A stretch of DNA of 64,000 nt from Achatina immaculata. Its lineage: Eukaryota; Mollusca; Gastropoda; Stylommatophora; Achatinidae. The notes below the pieces were generated by a model. The model ran no database searches. It worked only from the letters and a program-made list of their open reading frames with translations, and was not told the DNA's origin. The translations under genes and the position numbers were made by a program. Positions 11,331 to 23,900 of the stretch are shown piece by piece; within the stretch, counting starts at the first letter, position 1, and every line of letters begins with the position of its first letter. The stretch spans positions 43,618,358 to 43,682,357 of the forward strand of contig CM019696.1 in NCBI GenBank assembly GCA_009760885.1. The letters run 5' to 3'.

Positions 11331-14150
11331 ACAAATAGCACCACCTTCACAAGTAACATTAACATCACTGTCACAATTAACATCATCACCACCATCAGAA
11401 ATAACATCATCCCCACCGCAACAATTAACGTCACCACTATCACATCACCATCACAAGTAACACCACTTTCAGAAGTAACATCGTCATCGCCGTCACAATG
11501 AACATCATCACAACCACCACAAGTAACATCACCATCACAAGTAAAATCCTACCCACCATCAGAGATAACATAACCACTACCATCACACGTAACATCATCA
11601 CCACCATCACAAGTAATATCATTATAACAAGTAACATCATCACCGTAATCACAAGTAATACCATCACTTCCTTCACAAGTGAAATCGCCACTACCATACA
11701 AAATAATAACATCACTACAGTCACAAGTAATATCATAATCACAAGTAACATCATCATTACTATCACAAATAATATCATAATCACAAGTATCATCCTAATC
11801 ACTATCAAAAGTAACATTCTCACTATCATCACAAGTAATATCATTAGCACAAATAACATCAACACGACCAATACAAGTAACATCATGACTACCATCACAA
11901 GTAATAGCACCACAAACATCACAGGTAATATGATCACCAATATCATAAGTAATATCACACCATTATCAGAATAACATCATCATCACCATCTCAAGTAATA
12001 TCATCAGAACCATCGCAAGTAATATCAAATCACAACCACCATCAAAAGTAATATCATCATTGCCATTACAAGTTACTTGATCACCACCTTCACAGGTAAT
12101 ATCATCACTGACATCAAAAGTAATCTCATCATAAGTAACATCAACGCCACCATCAAAATTAATATCAACACTGACATCACAAGTAATATCATCATAAGTA
12201 ACATCACAAGAAATATCATAACTGCCATGAGAAGTAATATCATTACTGCCATCAAAAGTAACTTGATCACCACAATCACAAGTAATAACATCACTGCTAT
12301 CACAAGTAACATGATCACCACATTCACAAACAATATCACCAACGCCATCACAAATAATATCAACACTAACACTACAAGTAATATCATCACTACCATCACA
12401 AGTAATAACATCACTACGATCACAATTAACATCACAAGTAACATCTTCACCACCATCACAAGTAATAACATCATCGCCATCACTAGCAACTTGATAACCT
12501 CCGCAATAGTAATATCATGACTGTCATCACTTGTTTTATCATCACAAGTAACATCACCATCACCATCACAAGCAATGTAATTACTGTCATCGGAAGTAAT
12601 GAATTCACCACCACTGCAAGTAATATCATTTCCATCACAAGTATTATCATCACTGCCATCACAAGTATTATCATCACTGCCATCACAAGTATTATCATCA
12701 CTGCCATCACAAGTAATATCATAAATGCTATCACAAGTAACTTGATCAAAACAGTCGCAAGCATTATCATCACTGACATTACGATAAAATTGATCACCGT
12801 CATCACATTAATATCATCACCGCCGTCACAAGTAATATCACAACTGCAATCACATGCAATATCATCACTGCAATCACAAGTAATGTCATCACTACCATCA
12901 CAAGTATTATTGTCACTCCCAACACAAGTAATATCATCAATGCCATCACAAATAACTTTATTCACACCAAAACTAATAATATCATCACTGTTATCACAAG
13001 TAATAATATCATTACCACTGTCACAATACTATAATGATTGTTATTACAATGAGCTCGATCACCACTATCATAACTACCATCATAAGTAACTTGACTACCA
13101 TCAACACAAGTAATATCATATCTGCCGTCAAAAGTAATTTGAACACCACCGTCACAAGTAATATAATAACTGCAGTCACAATTAACTTGATCACCACCAT
13201 CGCAAGTAATATCATAACTGCCACTACAAGTAATATCATCACTGCCATCACATGTAACTTGATCGCAACCATCACAAGTAATATCATCACTGCTATCATC
13301 AGTAACTTTATCAGCACCGTCATCAGCAATATCATCACTGCCATAAGAAGTAGTATCATCACTGCTGTCATAAGGAAATTGAACACCACTACCACAAGTA
13401 ATATCACCACTACCACAAGTAATATCACCACTACCATCAAACTTAATATCACCACTGCCATCACATGCAATATCATCACTACCAACAGAAGTAATATAAT
13501 CACTATCATCACAAGTAATATCATCACTGGTATCACAAATAAAATCACCTGTACCATCAAAGTATTATCGTCACTGCCATCACAAGTAATATCGTGTACT
13601 GTTATCATCAGTAACTTGATGAGCACTGTCACCAGCAATATCATCACTGCCATCACAAGGAAGTTGAACACCACCACCAAAAGTAATATCACCGCTGTCA
13701 TCACATGTAATGTCATCACTACCATCGAAAGTAATATCATCACTACCATCACCAGTAACATCACCGCATTCACAAGTAATATCATCGTTGCCATGAAAAG
13801 CAATATCACCACTACCACCACAAGTAATGTCATCACTGCCATCGAAAATAACTTGATTACCACTGTCACAAGTAATATCATCACTATTATCACAAGAACA
13901 TCATCACTGCCATAATAAGTAATATCAAAACTGCCATCACGAATAATACATTCACTGCCATTAAAAATAACTTGATTACCACTGTAAAAAGTAATATCAT
14001 CACAACTATCACAAGTAATATCATCACTGCAGTCAAAAGTAATATCATCACTATCATCACAAATAATATTACCACTACCATCACAAGTAACTTGACCACA
14101 ACCATCACGTGTAATATCATCACTATCATCACAAGCAATATCATCAGTGA
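11331..14150. repeat. 24-bp ATC-rich minisatellite
   Basis: More than 100 diverged copies of a unit like AGTAATATCATCACTGCCAT, mostly 24 bp with 21- and 27-bp variants. The multiple-of-three period leaves Ile/Thr/Ser frames open on the plus strand and Met/Leu/Val frames on the minus strand. Neither has protein-like composition. Confidence 0.9.
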
Positions 14151-15150
14151 GATGGCAGCACTAACTGTAATAGATTTAGAAGAAAGCACTAAGTGTAAAA
14201 GATTGAAAAGACAGCACTAAATAAACAGACTGAAGTGACAGCTCTAATTGTAAAAGATTGAAATGACAGGACTAAATGTAACAGACTGAGAAGAAAGCAC
14301 TAAGTGTTGAAGATGGAGATGACAGCATTAAATATAAAACATTGAGGTGACAGCTCTCATTGTAAAAGACTGAGATGACAGCAATTTCTGTAAAATATTG
14401 AGATGATAGCACTAAGCGTAGAAGAATGAGATGACAGCACTAAGTGTAAAAGATCGACATGACAGCACTAAGTGTAAAAGATCGACATGACAGCACTAAG
14501 TGTAAAATATCGACATGACAGCACTAAGTGTAAAAGATCGACATGACAGCACTAAGTGTAAAAGATTGAAAAGATAGGACTATGTGTATAAGATTGAGAT
14601 GACAGCACTAAGTTAAAACTGAGTAGAGAATGCTCTGATTATCTCTCTCTCTCTCTCTCTCTGTTCTATCGATCTGAAACATGGACAAAATATTCCTTGA
14701 CAGTTCCCATGATGGCTGCCTTCACAGAATAATGAAGATCAAGTGAGGTTTTGCGGCCTGCTACGTTTCCATCATTGATGACAGCATCATGTATAAAAGA
14801 TTGAGATGACAACACTAAGTGTAGAAGATTGAGATGACAACACTAAGTGTAGAAGATTGAGATGACAACACTAAGTGTAGAAGATTGAGATGACAACACT
14901 AAGTGTAGAAGATTGAGATGACAACACTAAGTGTAGAAGATTGAGATGACAACACTAAGTGTAGAAGATTGAGATGACAGCACTAAATGTAGAAGATTGA
15001 GATGACAGAAGTATGTGTATAAGATTGAGATGACAGCACTAATTGCAGAAGATTGAGATGAAAACACTAAGTATAAAGGATTGACAGACAGCACTAACCA
15101 TAAAAGACTGAGATGACAGCACTGAATGTAGAAGACTGAGGAGGTATGGA
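14151..15150. repeat. 28-bp minisatellite, two blocks
   Basis: Units like GACAGCACTAAGTGTAAAAG and AGATGACAACACTAAGTGTA repeat every 28 bp in 14151-14640 and 14781-15150. The blocks are separated by a (CT)n run (14641-14662) and about 115 bp of unrelated sequence. The copies at 14800-14970 are nearly identical, hence recently amplified. Confidence 0.9.
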
Positions 15151-15340
15151 CATGTAACAAGAATGGATGTTTGATAAATTCCCAAAGAGTTTTTGTATGG
15201 TGGACAGGTCATATTCGTCAATCTTTGATACACGATCTTTCAGCTAACCATTGAAGACAGGGCAGAGCTGGCAGACACTGACTAGTCACCTCCAAGAGAG
15301 TTAGGCATATCTGAGAAAGAAACGAACGCACCAGCTGCAG

Positions 15341-15595
15341 ACAAGAGACACAAGAGCCAGGAGACAGGATCATGTAAGAGACACAAGAGCCAGGAGACTG
15401 GATCATGTAAGAGACACAAGAGCCAGGAGACAGGATCATGTAAGAGACACAAGAGCCAGGAGACTGGATCATGTAAGAGACACAAGAGCCACGAGACAGG
15501 ATCATGTAAGAGACACAAGAGCCAGGAGACTGGTATATATAAGAGACACAAGAACCAGGACACTGGATCATGTCAGAGACACAAGAGCGAGGAAA
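15341..15595. repeat. 33-bp minisatellite, about 7.5 copies
   Basis: GAGACACAAGAGCCAGGAGA recurs every 33 bp, alternating between ACAGGATCATG and ACTGGATCATG variants. A dimeric 66-bp rhythm is therefore visible. The 15151-15340 stretch to the left shows no gene. Confidence 0.92.
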
Positions 15596-15990
15596 CTCCC
15601 TCTCTCCCTCCCTGTCTCTCTTTGTCTCTCTCTCTTTTTCTCGCCTTCTATCCCTCCTTCTCTCTCCTTCTTCCTCCCTTTCTACCTCATTCTCTCTCTC
15701 TGTGTCCCTCTCGTTTTCTCTCTGTCCCTCCATCTCTCTCCCTCCCTCTCTCTATTCATCTCTCTGTTTCTCCTCTCCCTCCATCCCTCTTTCCCTCTCT
15801 CACCTTCTCTCCCTCTTTCCCTCTCTGTCGCTCTCCCTCCCTCCTTACCTTCCTTCCCCTCTCTGTTTCTCTCCCTCTCTCTAACTGTCAGTGCCCCTCC
15901 CTCGCTTTCTCTCCCTCTCTCTCTCTCTGTCACTCTCTCGGTCCCTTTCATTCTCTCTCTCCCACCCTCTCTCTATCCCTCTCTCTCTCC
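15596..15990. repeat. polypyrimidine tract (TCTC/CCCT-rich)
   Basis: Nearly 400 bp of almost pure C+T on the plus strand. It creates Ser/Leu/Pro frames on the plus strand and Arg/Glu frames on the minus strand that I reject as genes. Such a tract can form triplex DNA. Confidence 0.95.
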
Positions 15991-16074
15991 ACAACACACA
16001 TACATTACTCATACAAATATATACGACAAACATACATGTACATACACTTACTGTCCTTCCAGAACAAGAGTTTC

Positions 16075-16500
16075 CACATACATACATACATACATACATA
16101 ACATACATAAAGTGTATGAGTTTTCTTGTCTTCTTCAAGAACTAAGAATTACCTGCCAGGTCGTCTCAGATATCTTTAATGTTGAAAAAGCTGAACAGAA
16201 AATATGATCTAGTAATAATTCAATACACTGCACAGCGTAAACAAGATGACAATACACAAGGATAACAATTAAAAAGATAACAATAAGCATTATTTATCTG
16301 AACAAAATCTCTTGCCTGCGCCGAATACGGGATACTCTGCCTACCCGACCACCATACAAATATTCTGAGAAATCTTAGAGATATTTGAGTCAGTGCGGGG
16401 AGACAACATGGGGACACATCCAAACTTCACAAACAGAAGGGTCGTGTGTGTATTAGTGTATGTATGTCCGTATATATATATATATATATATATGGATGTA
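16075..16500. repeat. microsatellites (CATA)n and (TA)n/(TG)n around single-copy sequence
   Basis: A CATA run lies at about 16075-16105 and a TA run at about 16471-16491. The sequence between them (16106-16465) shows no gene. Confidence 0.8.
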
Positions 16501-16529
16501 TGTATGGATGTATGTGTGTGTGTGTTCTC

Positions 16530-16735
16530 TAGACCCACTGTTTTTTCAATCGCGACCCTGTTTTATTATCTAGAAACACTTATTCTCTAGACACTTTTTT
16601 ATTCCCTAGACACCCTGTTTTATTCTCTAGACACCATGTTTTAATCTCTAGACACACTGTTTTATTGTCTAGACACATTGATTTATTCTCTAGACACCCT
16701 GTTTTATTCTCTAGACAGTTTTTTTTTCTAGGTAA
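16530..16735. repeat. 21-bp minisatellite, CTAGACAC type
   Basis: About nine diverged copies of TTTTATTCTCTAGACACCCT-like units at 20-21 bp spacing. The sequence is unrelated to the 21-bp families at 2-11 kb. Confidence 0.85.
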
Positions 16736-16839
16736 ATGTAAAATGTCCGTTTCCACGCCATCAAGGCATATTGGGTAAGTGTAGTTTGGGGATATGCTAG
16801 ACACAGTGTTATCAAGCACTTGATTCCACTTTTCTTCTT

Positions 16840-16965
16840 ATTTCCAACCTATCACTGCAGGTCATTACATTTTTTCTTATCTATCACAGCAGGTCATTAC
16901 ATTTCCTTTCCTGTCTATCACAGCAGATCATTACATCTTATCCTTTCTTCTCTATAACAACAGGC
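16840..16965. repeat. short tandem triplication
   Basis: Three to four diverged copies of a TATCACAGCAGGTCATTACA segment at about 37-45 bp spacing. Confidence 0.75.
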
Positions 16966-17430
16966 CATTACCAAGTTGTTTCTTCTAAATCATAGCCGTT
17001 CTTGACCTCTGAACTGTTCAGCTATTACTGGTCGCTTGGCTTCAGGCTCATTTGTTGGGCAAAGTTTTTTTATAGGCTTCTGAGCATGACAATGGGTGGC
17101 CGTGCAAGGAGCCCATAACCAGGAAATAAAAGTGGTTTGTGGGGTGAATGAATGGGAAATGAGCGTGTAACATAGCTGCTCTCTCGTGGTCCGCTGCCAG
17201 GCGTAGAACTCGACAAAAGACCCGTGAATACCCACATTCTTTCTGATCTGACTGCTTTCACTTAACGAGAAAACTATTATTCCGCGTGTTATGTATCGAT
17301 TTCAGGGTGTAACTTCTGTTTACTGGCCACATTTCTCAGACATTCGAATTTTGTTTCAACTAGAGCATTCAGTGTAAACAATCACTTTTATCTTGCCAGG
17401 GTAATATTTTACTTTATATTTCTTTCACTG
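16966..17430. other. spacer, no gene seen
   Basis: Single-copy sequence with overlapping short minus-strand frames that show no domain. No feature can be supported. Confidence 0.45.
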
Positions 17431-17434
17431 CCAC

Positions 17435-17530
17435 AATGTAGATAATCTCCCGAATGTAGATAATTGTTCACAATGTAGATAACTCTTCACAATATATATA
17501 ATTATTCACAATGTAGATACTTTTTTTACA
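17435..17530. repeat. short CACAATGTAGATAA tandem repeat
   Basis: Four or five diverged copies of CACAATGTAGATAATTNTT at about 22-30 bp spacing. Confidence 0.75.
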
Positions 17531-17539
17531 GTTAACATA

Positions 17540-18240
17540 ACTCTCCATCATCACAATCATCATCATGTGCCGTGCCGACAGATGTTGATGGTCATGTTTC
17601 TCCAGAGATTTCGATCCTTGAACTTGTCCATCAGCTCAAGTTGCTGACTAAAACTTGTGCTGTGGCGTTAGACTATGATTTGTTTTTCTTCCCCTGCCTC
17701 TCTTGCAATTTTTCTTTCCTGTTGTTATGTTTTCAAGCCCTCCGATTCTCATTATTCGTCCAGTGAATGATGGAGGTTTCTTTCTTATCTCTCAATTAAG
17801 TTCCTCATTTTCTTTTAGTATAATAAATATAAATTATACTCCTTCCTACAACTACAAGCTTTCCCAGTATCTATTTGATGTCGACTGCATGCCTCCATGA
17901 ATTATAAAACTTAAAAGTTATCTTAAGCTGCTCTTACAGACACCGAATACAATTAATTGTTTTCTGTATAGTCCCCAAAAATTTGTTTAGTAGATAGTCA
18001 TTTATAATGTATGTAGTTACTTCTGTACTGAGTGAATGTTTAAGAGTGAAACGTAAATGTTACATTTTATTTTATGTCTCTCAGCTTCAATGTTAGTTAT
18101 GTTTGTTATATGAACAGCATATTTGTAGAATGTCTGGAATAGAGTGAAAGATGTATGATAAAGGGCAGAATGTCAGACGGGCCTGCGTGCCCAATTCTTA
18201 ACCCTTTTGAAATAAAGATCAATCAATCAATTAGTAGAAA
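17540..18240 (+). mobile_element. dispersed retroelement 3' end, copy 1 (unnamed family)
   Basis: The last 110 bp (about 18121-18232) share GGGCCTGCGTGCCCAATTCT and a following CCCTTTTGAAATAAAGAT with the minus strand of 41855-41960. The end is a polyadenylation-like AATAAAGAT followed by (CAAT)n, as expected of a retroposed 3' terminus. The left part starts with ATCATCATCATGTGCC, resembling LINE tails elsewhere in the window, so 17540-17770 may be a separate LINE relic. No coding frame survives. Confidence 0.5.
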
Positions 18241-18242
18241 TT

Positions 18243-18755
18243 CCCTGTCTGTCATCTTATCTGTCCATGGTACAACATTCTTATAAGAAACTAGATGTCT
18301 GTAACCTGTCATCTTATCTGTCCATGGTACAACATTCTTATAAGAAACTAGATGTCTGTAACCTGTCATCTTATCTGTCCATGGTACAACATTCTTATAA
18401 GAAACTAGATGTCTGTAACCTGTCATCTTATCTGTCCATGGTACAACATTCTTATAAGAAACTAGATGTCTGTAACCTGTCATCTTATCTGTCCATGGTA
18501 CAACATTCTTATAAGAAACTAGATGTCTGTAACCTGTCATCTTATCTGTCCATGGTACAACATTCTTATAAGAAACTAGATGTCTGTAACCTGTCATCTT
18601 ATCTGTCCATGGTACAACATTCTTCTAAGAAACTAGATGTCTGTACACCACCTGTCATCTTATCTGTCCATGGTACAACATTCTTATAAGAAACTAGATG
18701 TCTGTACACCTGTCATCTTATCTGTCCATGGTACAACATTCTTCTAAGAAAGCCC
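18243..18755. repeat. 57-bp minisatellite, about 9 near-identical copies
   Basis: CTGTCATCTTATCTGTCCAT recurs every 57 bp, with only a handful of substitutions in the last two or three copies. 57 is a multiple of three, so both strands show repeat-driven frames of 19-residue units. High identity indicates very recent expansion. Confidence 0.95.
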
Positions 18756-18942
18756 GCATCTGTTCTCTCTAGTGATCTCTGCATCGATTTGGTCACTGCC
18801 TATGACGTACTTTAGGAAAGGTCGGTGTAATATTTTAGAATTTTTTTTCTAGTGTTCACTGAAAGAGATGCATTACAGAAGCTCTCCTGAGCGTAGTCAA
18901 CTTTCCACGTTAGTTCCTGTGCTCTCCCATATTTAAAAAGGG

Positions 18943-19142
18943 TTTTCTCTACTTGTCTCTATCATACTTGTCTCTACCATACTTGTCTCTACCATACTTG
19001 TCTCTATCATACTTGTCTCTACCATACTTGTCTCTACAATACTTGTCTCCATCATACGTATCTCTATCATACTTGTCTCTACCATACTTGTCTCTATCAT
19101 ACTTGTCTCTATCATACTTGTTTCTATCATACTTGTCTCCCT
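18943..19142. repeat. 15-bp minisatellite, about 13 copies
   Basis: ACTTGTCTCTACCAT and its ATCAT variant repeat at 15-bp spacing. Five-codon open frames on both strands follow from this. Confidence 0.95.
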
Positions 19143-19640
19143 GTTTTGTGCTGGTGTGTGGCACACATTATTTATGTGTGGTCCCTGTTTTTACAGGTGT
19201 GTGTGAGTCTTTTCTCACATTCATTTATCACACACTTCCCAGCTGCTTCATACAATCTTTTATTTTTCTTTTTCTAGGTCGTCAAATTATTACCCTGTCA
19301 TCTTTTCACAGAAAGGATATTTAAAATTTGTAATTACGATTTGAACTGTCTCTTTTTGCCACACATAGCAGCTCCTATTCCTCAGCCAGAATTTTAGATC
19401 ATACCAGTCAACTATCATCAAGTGCCGTTTATCTCAACGCTAGAAAAAGCATTCCCTGCACATAATATAGATTAGATACTAACAAAGTAAATTTATCTAT
19501 TGTCTGTCTGGCCTCTTCTGTCTCGCATATTATTTATCTTTTGTGCCGGTACGATGATTTCAAGTTTTCCTTATACTTGCACGATGACTATTTTGTATAG
19601 TTTGAAATAATTTTATTGTGAACTTATTTGTTAAAACCAC
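19143..19640. other. spacer, no gene seen
   Basis: AT-rich single-copy sequence. No motif found. Confidence 0.45.
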
Positions 19641-19975
19641 ACTACAGACTAAAAATCTGATTGGAGACAAAACCACACTACAGCCTAAAACTCGTCTTGA
19701 AAACAAAAACACACTACAGTCTAAAACACGTCTTGAAGACAAAACCACAATATAGCTTAAAACTATTGTTGAAGACAAAACCACATTACAGCCTCAAACT
19801 CTGTTTGAAGACAAAACCACATTACAGCCTCAAATTCTGTTTGAAGACAAAACCACATTACAGCCTCAAACTCTGTTTGAAGACAAAACCACATTACAGC
19901 CTCAAACTCTGTTTGAAGACAAAACCACACTGCAGCCTAAAACTCTTGTTGAAGACAAAACCAGCCTCAGTTTGT
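19641..19975. repeat. 36-bp minisatellite, about 9 copies
   Basis: AAGACAAAACCACATTACAG with CCTCAAACTCTGTTTG recurs every 36 bp. The 12-codon period leaves one long plus-strand frame (KTKPHYSLKLCL repeats), which I treat as an artefact. Confidence 0.92.
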
Positions 19976-20590
19976 CCATCCTCCGTGCCTCTTTCTTTTC
20001 CTGGAATTCCAACAGCTTTGATTAATCAAGCAGTCCAAATTGGATTTTCCGCTTCAAGTTCGTTCGCATAATTTAGCTTTAACTTGAATCCCAGAACCGG
20101 AAACCTTCGGTTTCTTTTTTATTTCTGAAACTGATTAAATGCTTGGTGTAGGTCAGGCACAAGTGTGAAAGGTTTAGAAATCTTAAACTGTGTCTCTTCA
20201 ATCACTGGCACCAGAGTCAAGACCAACAAATTACTTCCAGCAACTGACAGTGCTAGGGCACTTTTCTTACATAGGCTGTACTCGTTACATGCCAAACCTT
20301 TCACACGAGAAGAAAGGTTACAGTGAATAACTAATCAAAGAGATGTGACAGATATAGACAGACAATGTTAGAAAGTCTGTCACGAAACGTTTCCCATTCA
20401 TCTTAGTCATGTTGAAGGCAGACAGACAGAAAATCATACGAACTTTGAACTTGCTGACCTCTTCTCCTTTAGTTCTTCTCGCAACGAACTTTTAATGAGG
20501 GCTCAGTTATCAAAAGTGCTCGATCAGGAACAAATCTAGTAAAAAGGATGAATTCTTTGCCAAATCTGTTTCATTGATCATGCTGTAACA
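19976..20590. other. spacer, no gene seen
   Basis: Single-copy sequence. A pair of GTGTGAAAGGTTTAG and CCTTTCACACG words near 20165 and 20295 are inverted relative to each other. I see no gene. Confidence 0.4.
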
Positions 20591-21690
20591 TTTGCTGTCT
20601 GACTCCAACCCGTCTTGTCTTTGCCATGACTCTAGTGTCTTATCTTTTAGCTGACTCTAACGACATGTCTTTTACCAGACTCTACTTTCTTATCGTTTAG
20701 CTGACTTAAATGTCTTATTTTATAGCTGATTCTAATGTGTCATATTTTATTTGACTCTAATGTCTTATCTTTTAGCTGACTTTGATGTTTTGTCTTTTAG
20801 CTATTCTAATGCTTTACAACACAAAAAGGAATGGAAAAAATAATTAGTCTGTCCATAAGAACAGCGAAGAACAAAACCTCTATCTTAATGCAAAGAAAAC
20901 TAAATTGATGACAACTGACAAAATAAACAAGGCAGCTGAAATATCAGTGAGGAAAAACTGGAAGAAATAGAGTTTTGAATATCTTGGATCACTACTAACT
21001 AATAATGGAGATACAATGAGGGAAATTAAAAGGAGGACATCTATTGCTCTTCAGAAAGTAAAACAACTAAAGAATCTGTGGAGAGGAGCAGACAGAACCA
21101 CAAAAATAAGATTTTTAAAGGCATGCATCTTTCCCATCGCAACATATGCCTGTGAGACCTGGACACTTAACAAAACAGCTGAGAAGCACATAAATGCCTT
21201 TGAATGTAAATGCTACAGAAGAGTTCTTCAAATATCGTGGACACAAAAAAAAACAAAAAGAACAAATATATCTATACTACAAGAACTTAATATTGAAGAA
21301 GGCTGGCTAGTAAAGAAGATTAAAGAGAGAAAACTTAAATATTGTGGACATATTAAACGTCATGATAATCTAGAGAAGACCGTCTTGGAAGGGTACATAA
21401 TGGGAAAAAGAAAGAGAGGAAGACCAAGACGAAGACGGCTGCAAGACATAGTTGATAATCTGCAAATGGATGCATCAGCAGCAGGCCATCTTACTTACAA
21501 CCGAGAGGCTTACAGGAGTGCTGTTAGGGAGGCAAAGTTCCGCACGGGACATGCAAATGAATGAATGAATGAATGCTTTACCTTTTAGCTGACTCTAATG
21601 TCTTATTTTTTAGCTGACTTTAATGTCTTATTTTATAGCTGACACTAATGTTTTACTTTTTAGCTTACTCTAATGTATTATCTTTCTTCT
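20591..21690. repeat. about 26-bp minisatellite split by a LINE insertion
   Basis: CTGACTCTAATGTCTTATCT-type units cover 20591-20807 and resume at 21582-21690. The LINE fragment at 20818-21571 sits between the halves, so the array predates the insertion. Confidence 0.88.
20818..21571 (+). mobile_element. 5'-truncated LINE with TGAA tail, copy 1
   Basis: It encodes the C-terminal part of a LINE ORF: FEYLGSLLTNNGDT, RFLKACIFPIATYACETWTL, LKYCGHIKRHDNLEKT and a basic GKRKRGRPRRRR segment, ending FRTGHANE. The stop codon lies within the (TGAA)n tail. The frame is clean from 21016 to 21564; upstream (20850-20990) it carries two stops. It is flanked by a 10-bp target-site duplication AATGCTTTAC at 20808-20817 and 21572-21581. 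RT catalytic motifs are missing, so it cannot move itself. Confidence 0.93.
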
Positions 21691-21784
21691 GAATGAGGTG
21701 GGGCAGTTCTGTAGAAAACATATATTGTCTTTGTTGCCAATTGGCGGCTAGAATTTCTAATTTGAACAAAAGGATGACTTGTGA

Positions 21785-22140
21785 CTTCTGAGAGAAACTG
21801 TGGAATTTGACGTACTATCCTTACACAATCTTATCTTGTCTGTTGCCTAACACTTCTGAGAGAAACTGTGGAATTTGACGTACTATCCTTACACAATCTT
21901 ATCTTGTCTGTTGCCTAACACTTCTGAGAGAAACTGTGGAATTTGACGTACTATCCTTACACAATCTTATCCTGTCTGTTGCCTAACACTTCTGAGAGAA
22001 ACTGTGGAATTTGACGTACTATCCTTACACAATCTTATCTTGTCTGTTGCCTAACACTTCTGAGAGAAACTGTGGAATTTGACGTACTATCCTTACACAA
22101 TCTTATCTTGTCTGTTGCCTAACACTTCTGAGAGAAACTG
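21785..22140. repeat. 68-bp minisatellite, about 5.2 copies
   Basis: TTCTGAGAGAAACTGTGGAA recurs every 68 bp with almost no substitutions between copies. Confidence 0.95.
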
Positions 22141-23345
22141 AGGTGTTTAAAATACCCACTTTTATAACATGTGAAGTGTTTAGCCAGTTTTATAACATGG
22201 GACGTGGTTATTTAGTTTTATAACATGGGACATGGTTACCCAGTTTTATAACATGGGACATGGTTACCCAGTTTTATAACATGTGACATGGTTACCCAGT
22301 TTTATAACATTAGACACGGTTACCCAGTTTTATAACATTAGACACGGTTACCCAGTTTTATAACATGTGACATGGTTATCCAGTTTTATAACATGGGACG
22401 TGGTTACTAAGTTTTGTATCATTGGACATGGTTACTTAGTTTTATAATGTAAGACGTGGTTATTTATTGTCATAACTGTTGGAACCGATTATTTAGTTGC
22501 GTAACATGGGTTGTGGTTACTCGTGTGTATAAAATGGGTCGTTGTTACTTAGGTGTATAACATGGGTTGTAGTTACTCGTGTGTATAAAATGGGTCGTTG
22601 TTACTTAGATGTATAACATGAGTGGTTGTTACTTAGGTGTATAACATGGGTTGTAGTTACTCGTGTGTATAAAATGGGTCGTTGTTACTTAGATGTATAA
22701 CATGGGTCGTGGTTACTTAGTTGTATAACATGGTTCGTTATTACATATTTTTATAACAATTTGACTTGGTTACTTAGTTTTTTAACAGTTGGACCTTGTT
22801 ACTTAGTTTATAACAGTTGGACCTTGTTACTTAGTTTTGTACAACTTGGACCTGTTTATTTAGTTTCATAACAGTTGGAATTGTTTACTTAGTTTTATAA
22901 CAGTTGGACCTGTTTACTTATTTTTATAACAGTTGGAACTGTTTATTTATTTTTATAACAGTTGAAACTCTTTACTTAGTTTTATAACAGTTGGACCTGT
23001 TTACTTAGTTTTATAACAGTTGGAACTCTTTACTTAGTTTTATAACAGTTGAAACTCTTTACTTAGGTTTATAACAGTTGGAACTGTTTACTTATTTTAT
23101 ACCACTTGGACCTGTTTACTTAATTTATAACACTTGGACCTGTTTACTAATTTTATAACGCTTGGAACTGTTTACTTAGTTTTATAATAGTTGGACCGCG
23201 TTAATTAGTTTTATAATAGTTGGACCTAGTTAATTAGCTTTATAATAGTTGAACCTAGTTAATTAGTTTTATAACAAGTGGACCTAGTTAAGTAGTTTTA
23301 TAACAGTTACATCTACTTAATTAGTTTTATAACAGTTGGAATGAT
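22141..23345. repeat. 27-28-bp minisatellite, TTTTATAACA type
   Basis: About 43 copies of a GGTTACCCAGTTTTATAACA-type unit, drifting to a TTACTTAGTTTTATAACAGT type on the right. No long frame. Confidence 0.92.
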
Positions 23346-23900
23346 TTATAAAAATCTCGAGATCATCTGTTGTTAGACAGTTTATTCGCTACAGATAACA
23401 TGAACGAATTTAGTATCCCCTAGGCTTGCCCTAACTTTGCACGCCCTGTTTAGTTTGTATGTTGAGCTTGTATGAACTCTTGTTTTGCTGAACACACAAG
23501 TCGTTTTTTAAAACATAAGCTGCTAGTAATCTACGGTCCAGACACATAATATAAAACAACGAATATTAATATTACACTATCTTTCGCGTGAAAAAAAATG
23601 GTTCAGATAAAAATAACTGAAACAATAAACACATAGCACATGTTACATACCGGCTCTCTCATGTTTGATTCTACTTCCGAGCTAAACTTTTGTAATATTT
23701 TTACTAACTATGTTGTCTTTGCCAACCTCTTTCTATGTTCTGGTCCACAGTTTCCACTGTTAACACCTTGTTTATGTTCTTTTTTATGTTTCTCATATTC
23801 TCCCATACATTCTTGTTATAGTTTTTATCAAATCTTTTTGCTTTATGTTTGCTATGATAACCTACACTCTCCGTTCTCTAAGCTTGTTTTTATATCTAGT
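23346..23900. other. spacer, no gene seen
   Basis: Single-copy AT-rich sequence. A frame opening at 23640 runs into the next array and reads as hydrophobic repeats. There is no signal or domain I recognise. Confidence 0.4.

Noticed and set aside
11331..14150. Ile/Thr/Ser-rich plus and Met/Leu/Val-rich minus ORFs as membrane or secreted proteins
   Set aside because: Both strands are open together across a 24-bp array, which is the signature of a stop-poor simple repeat.
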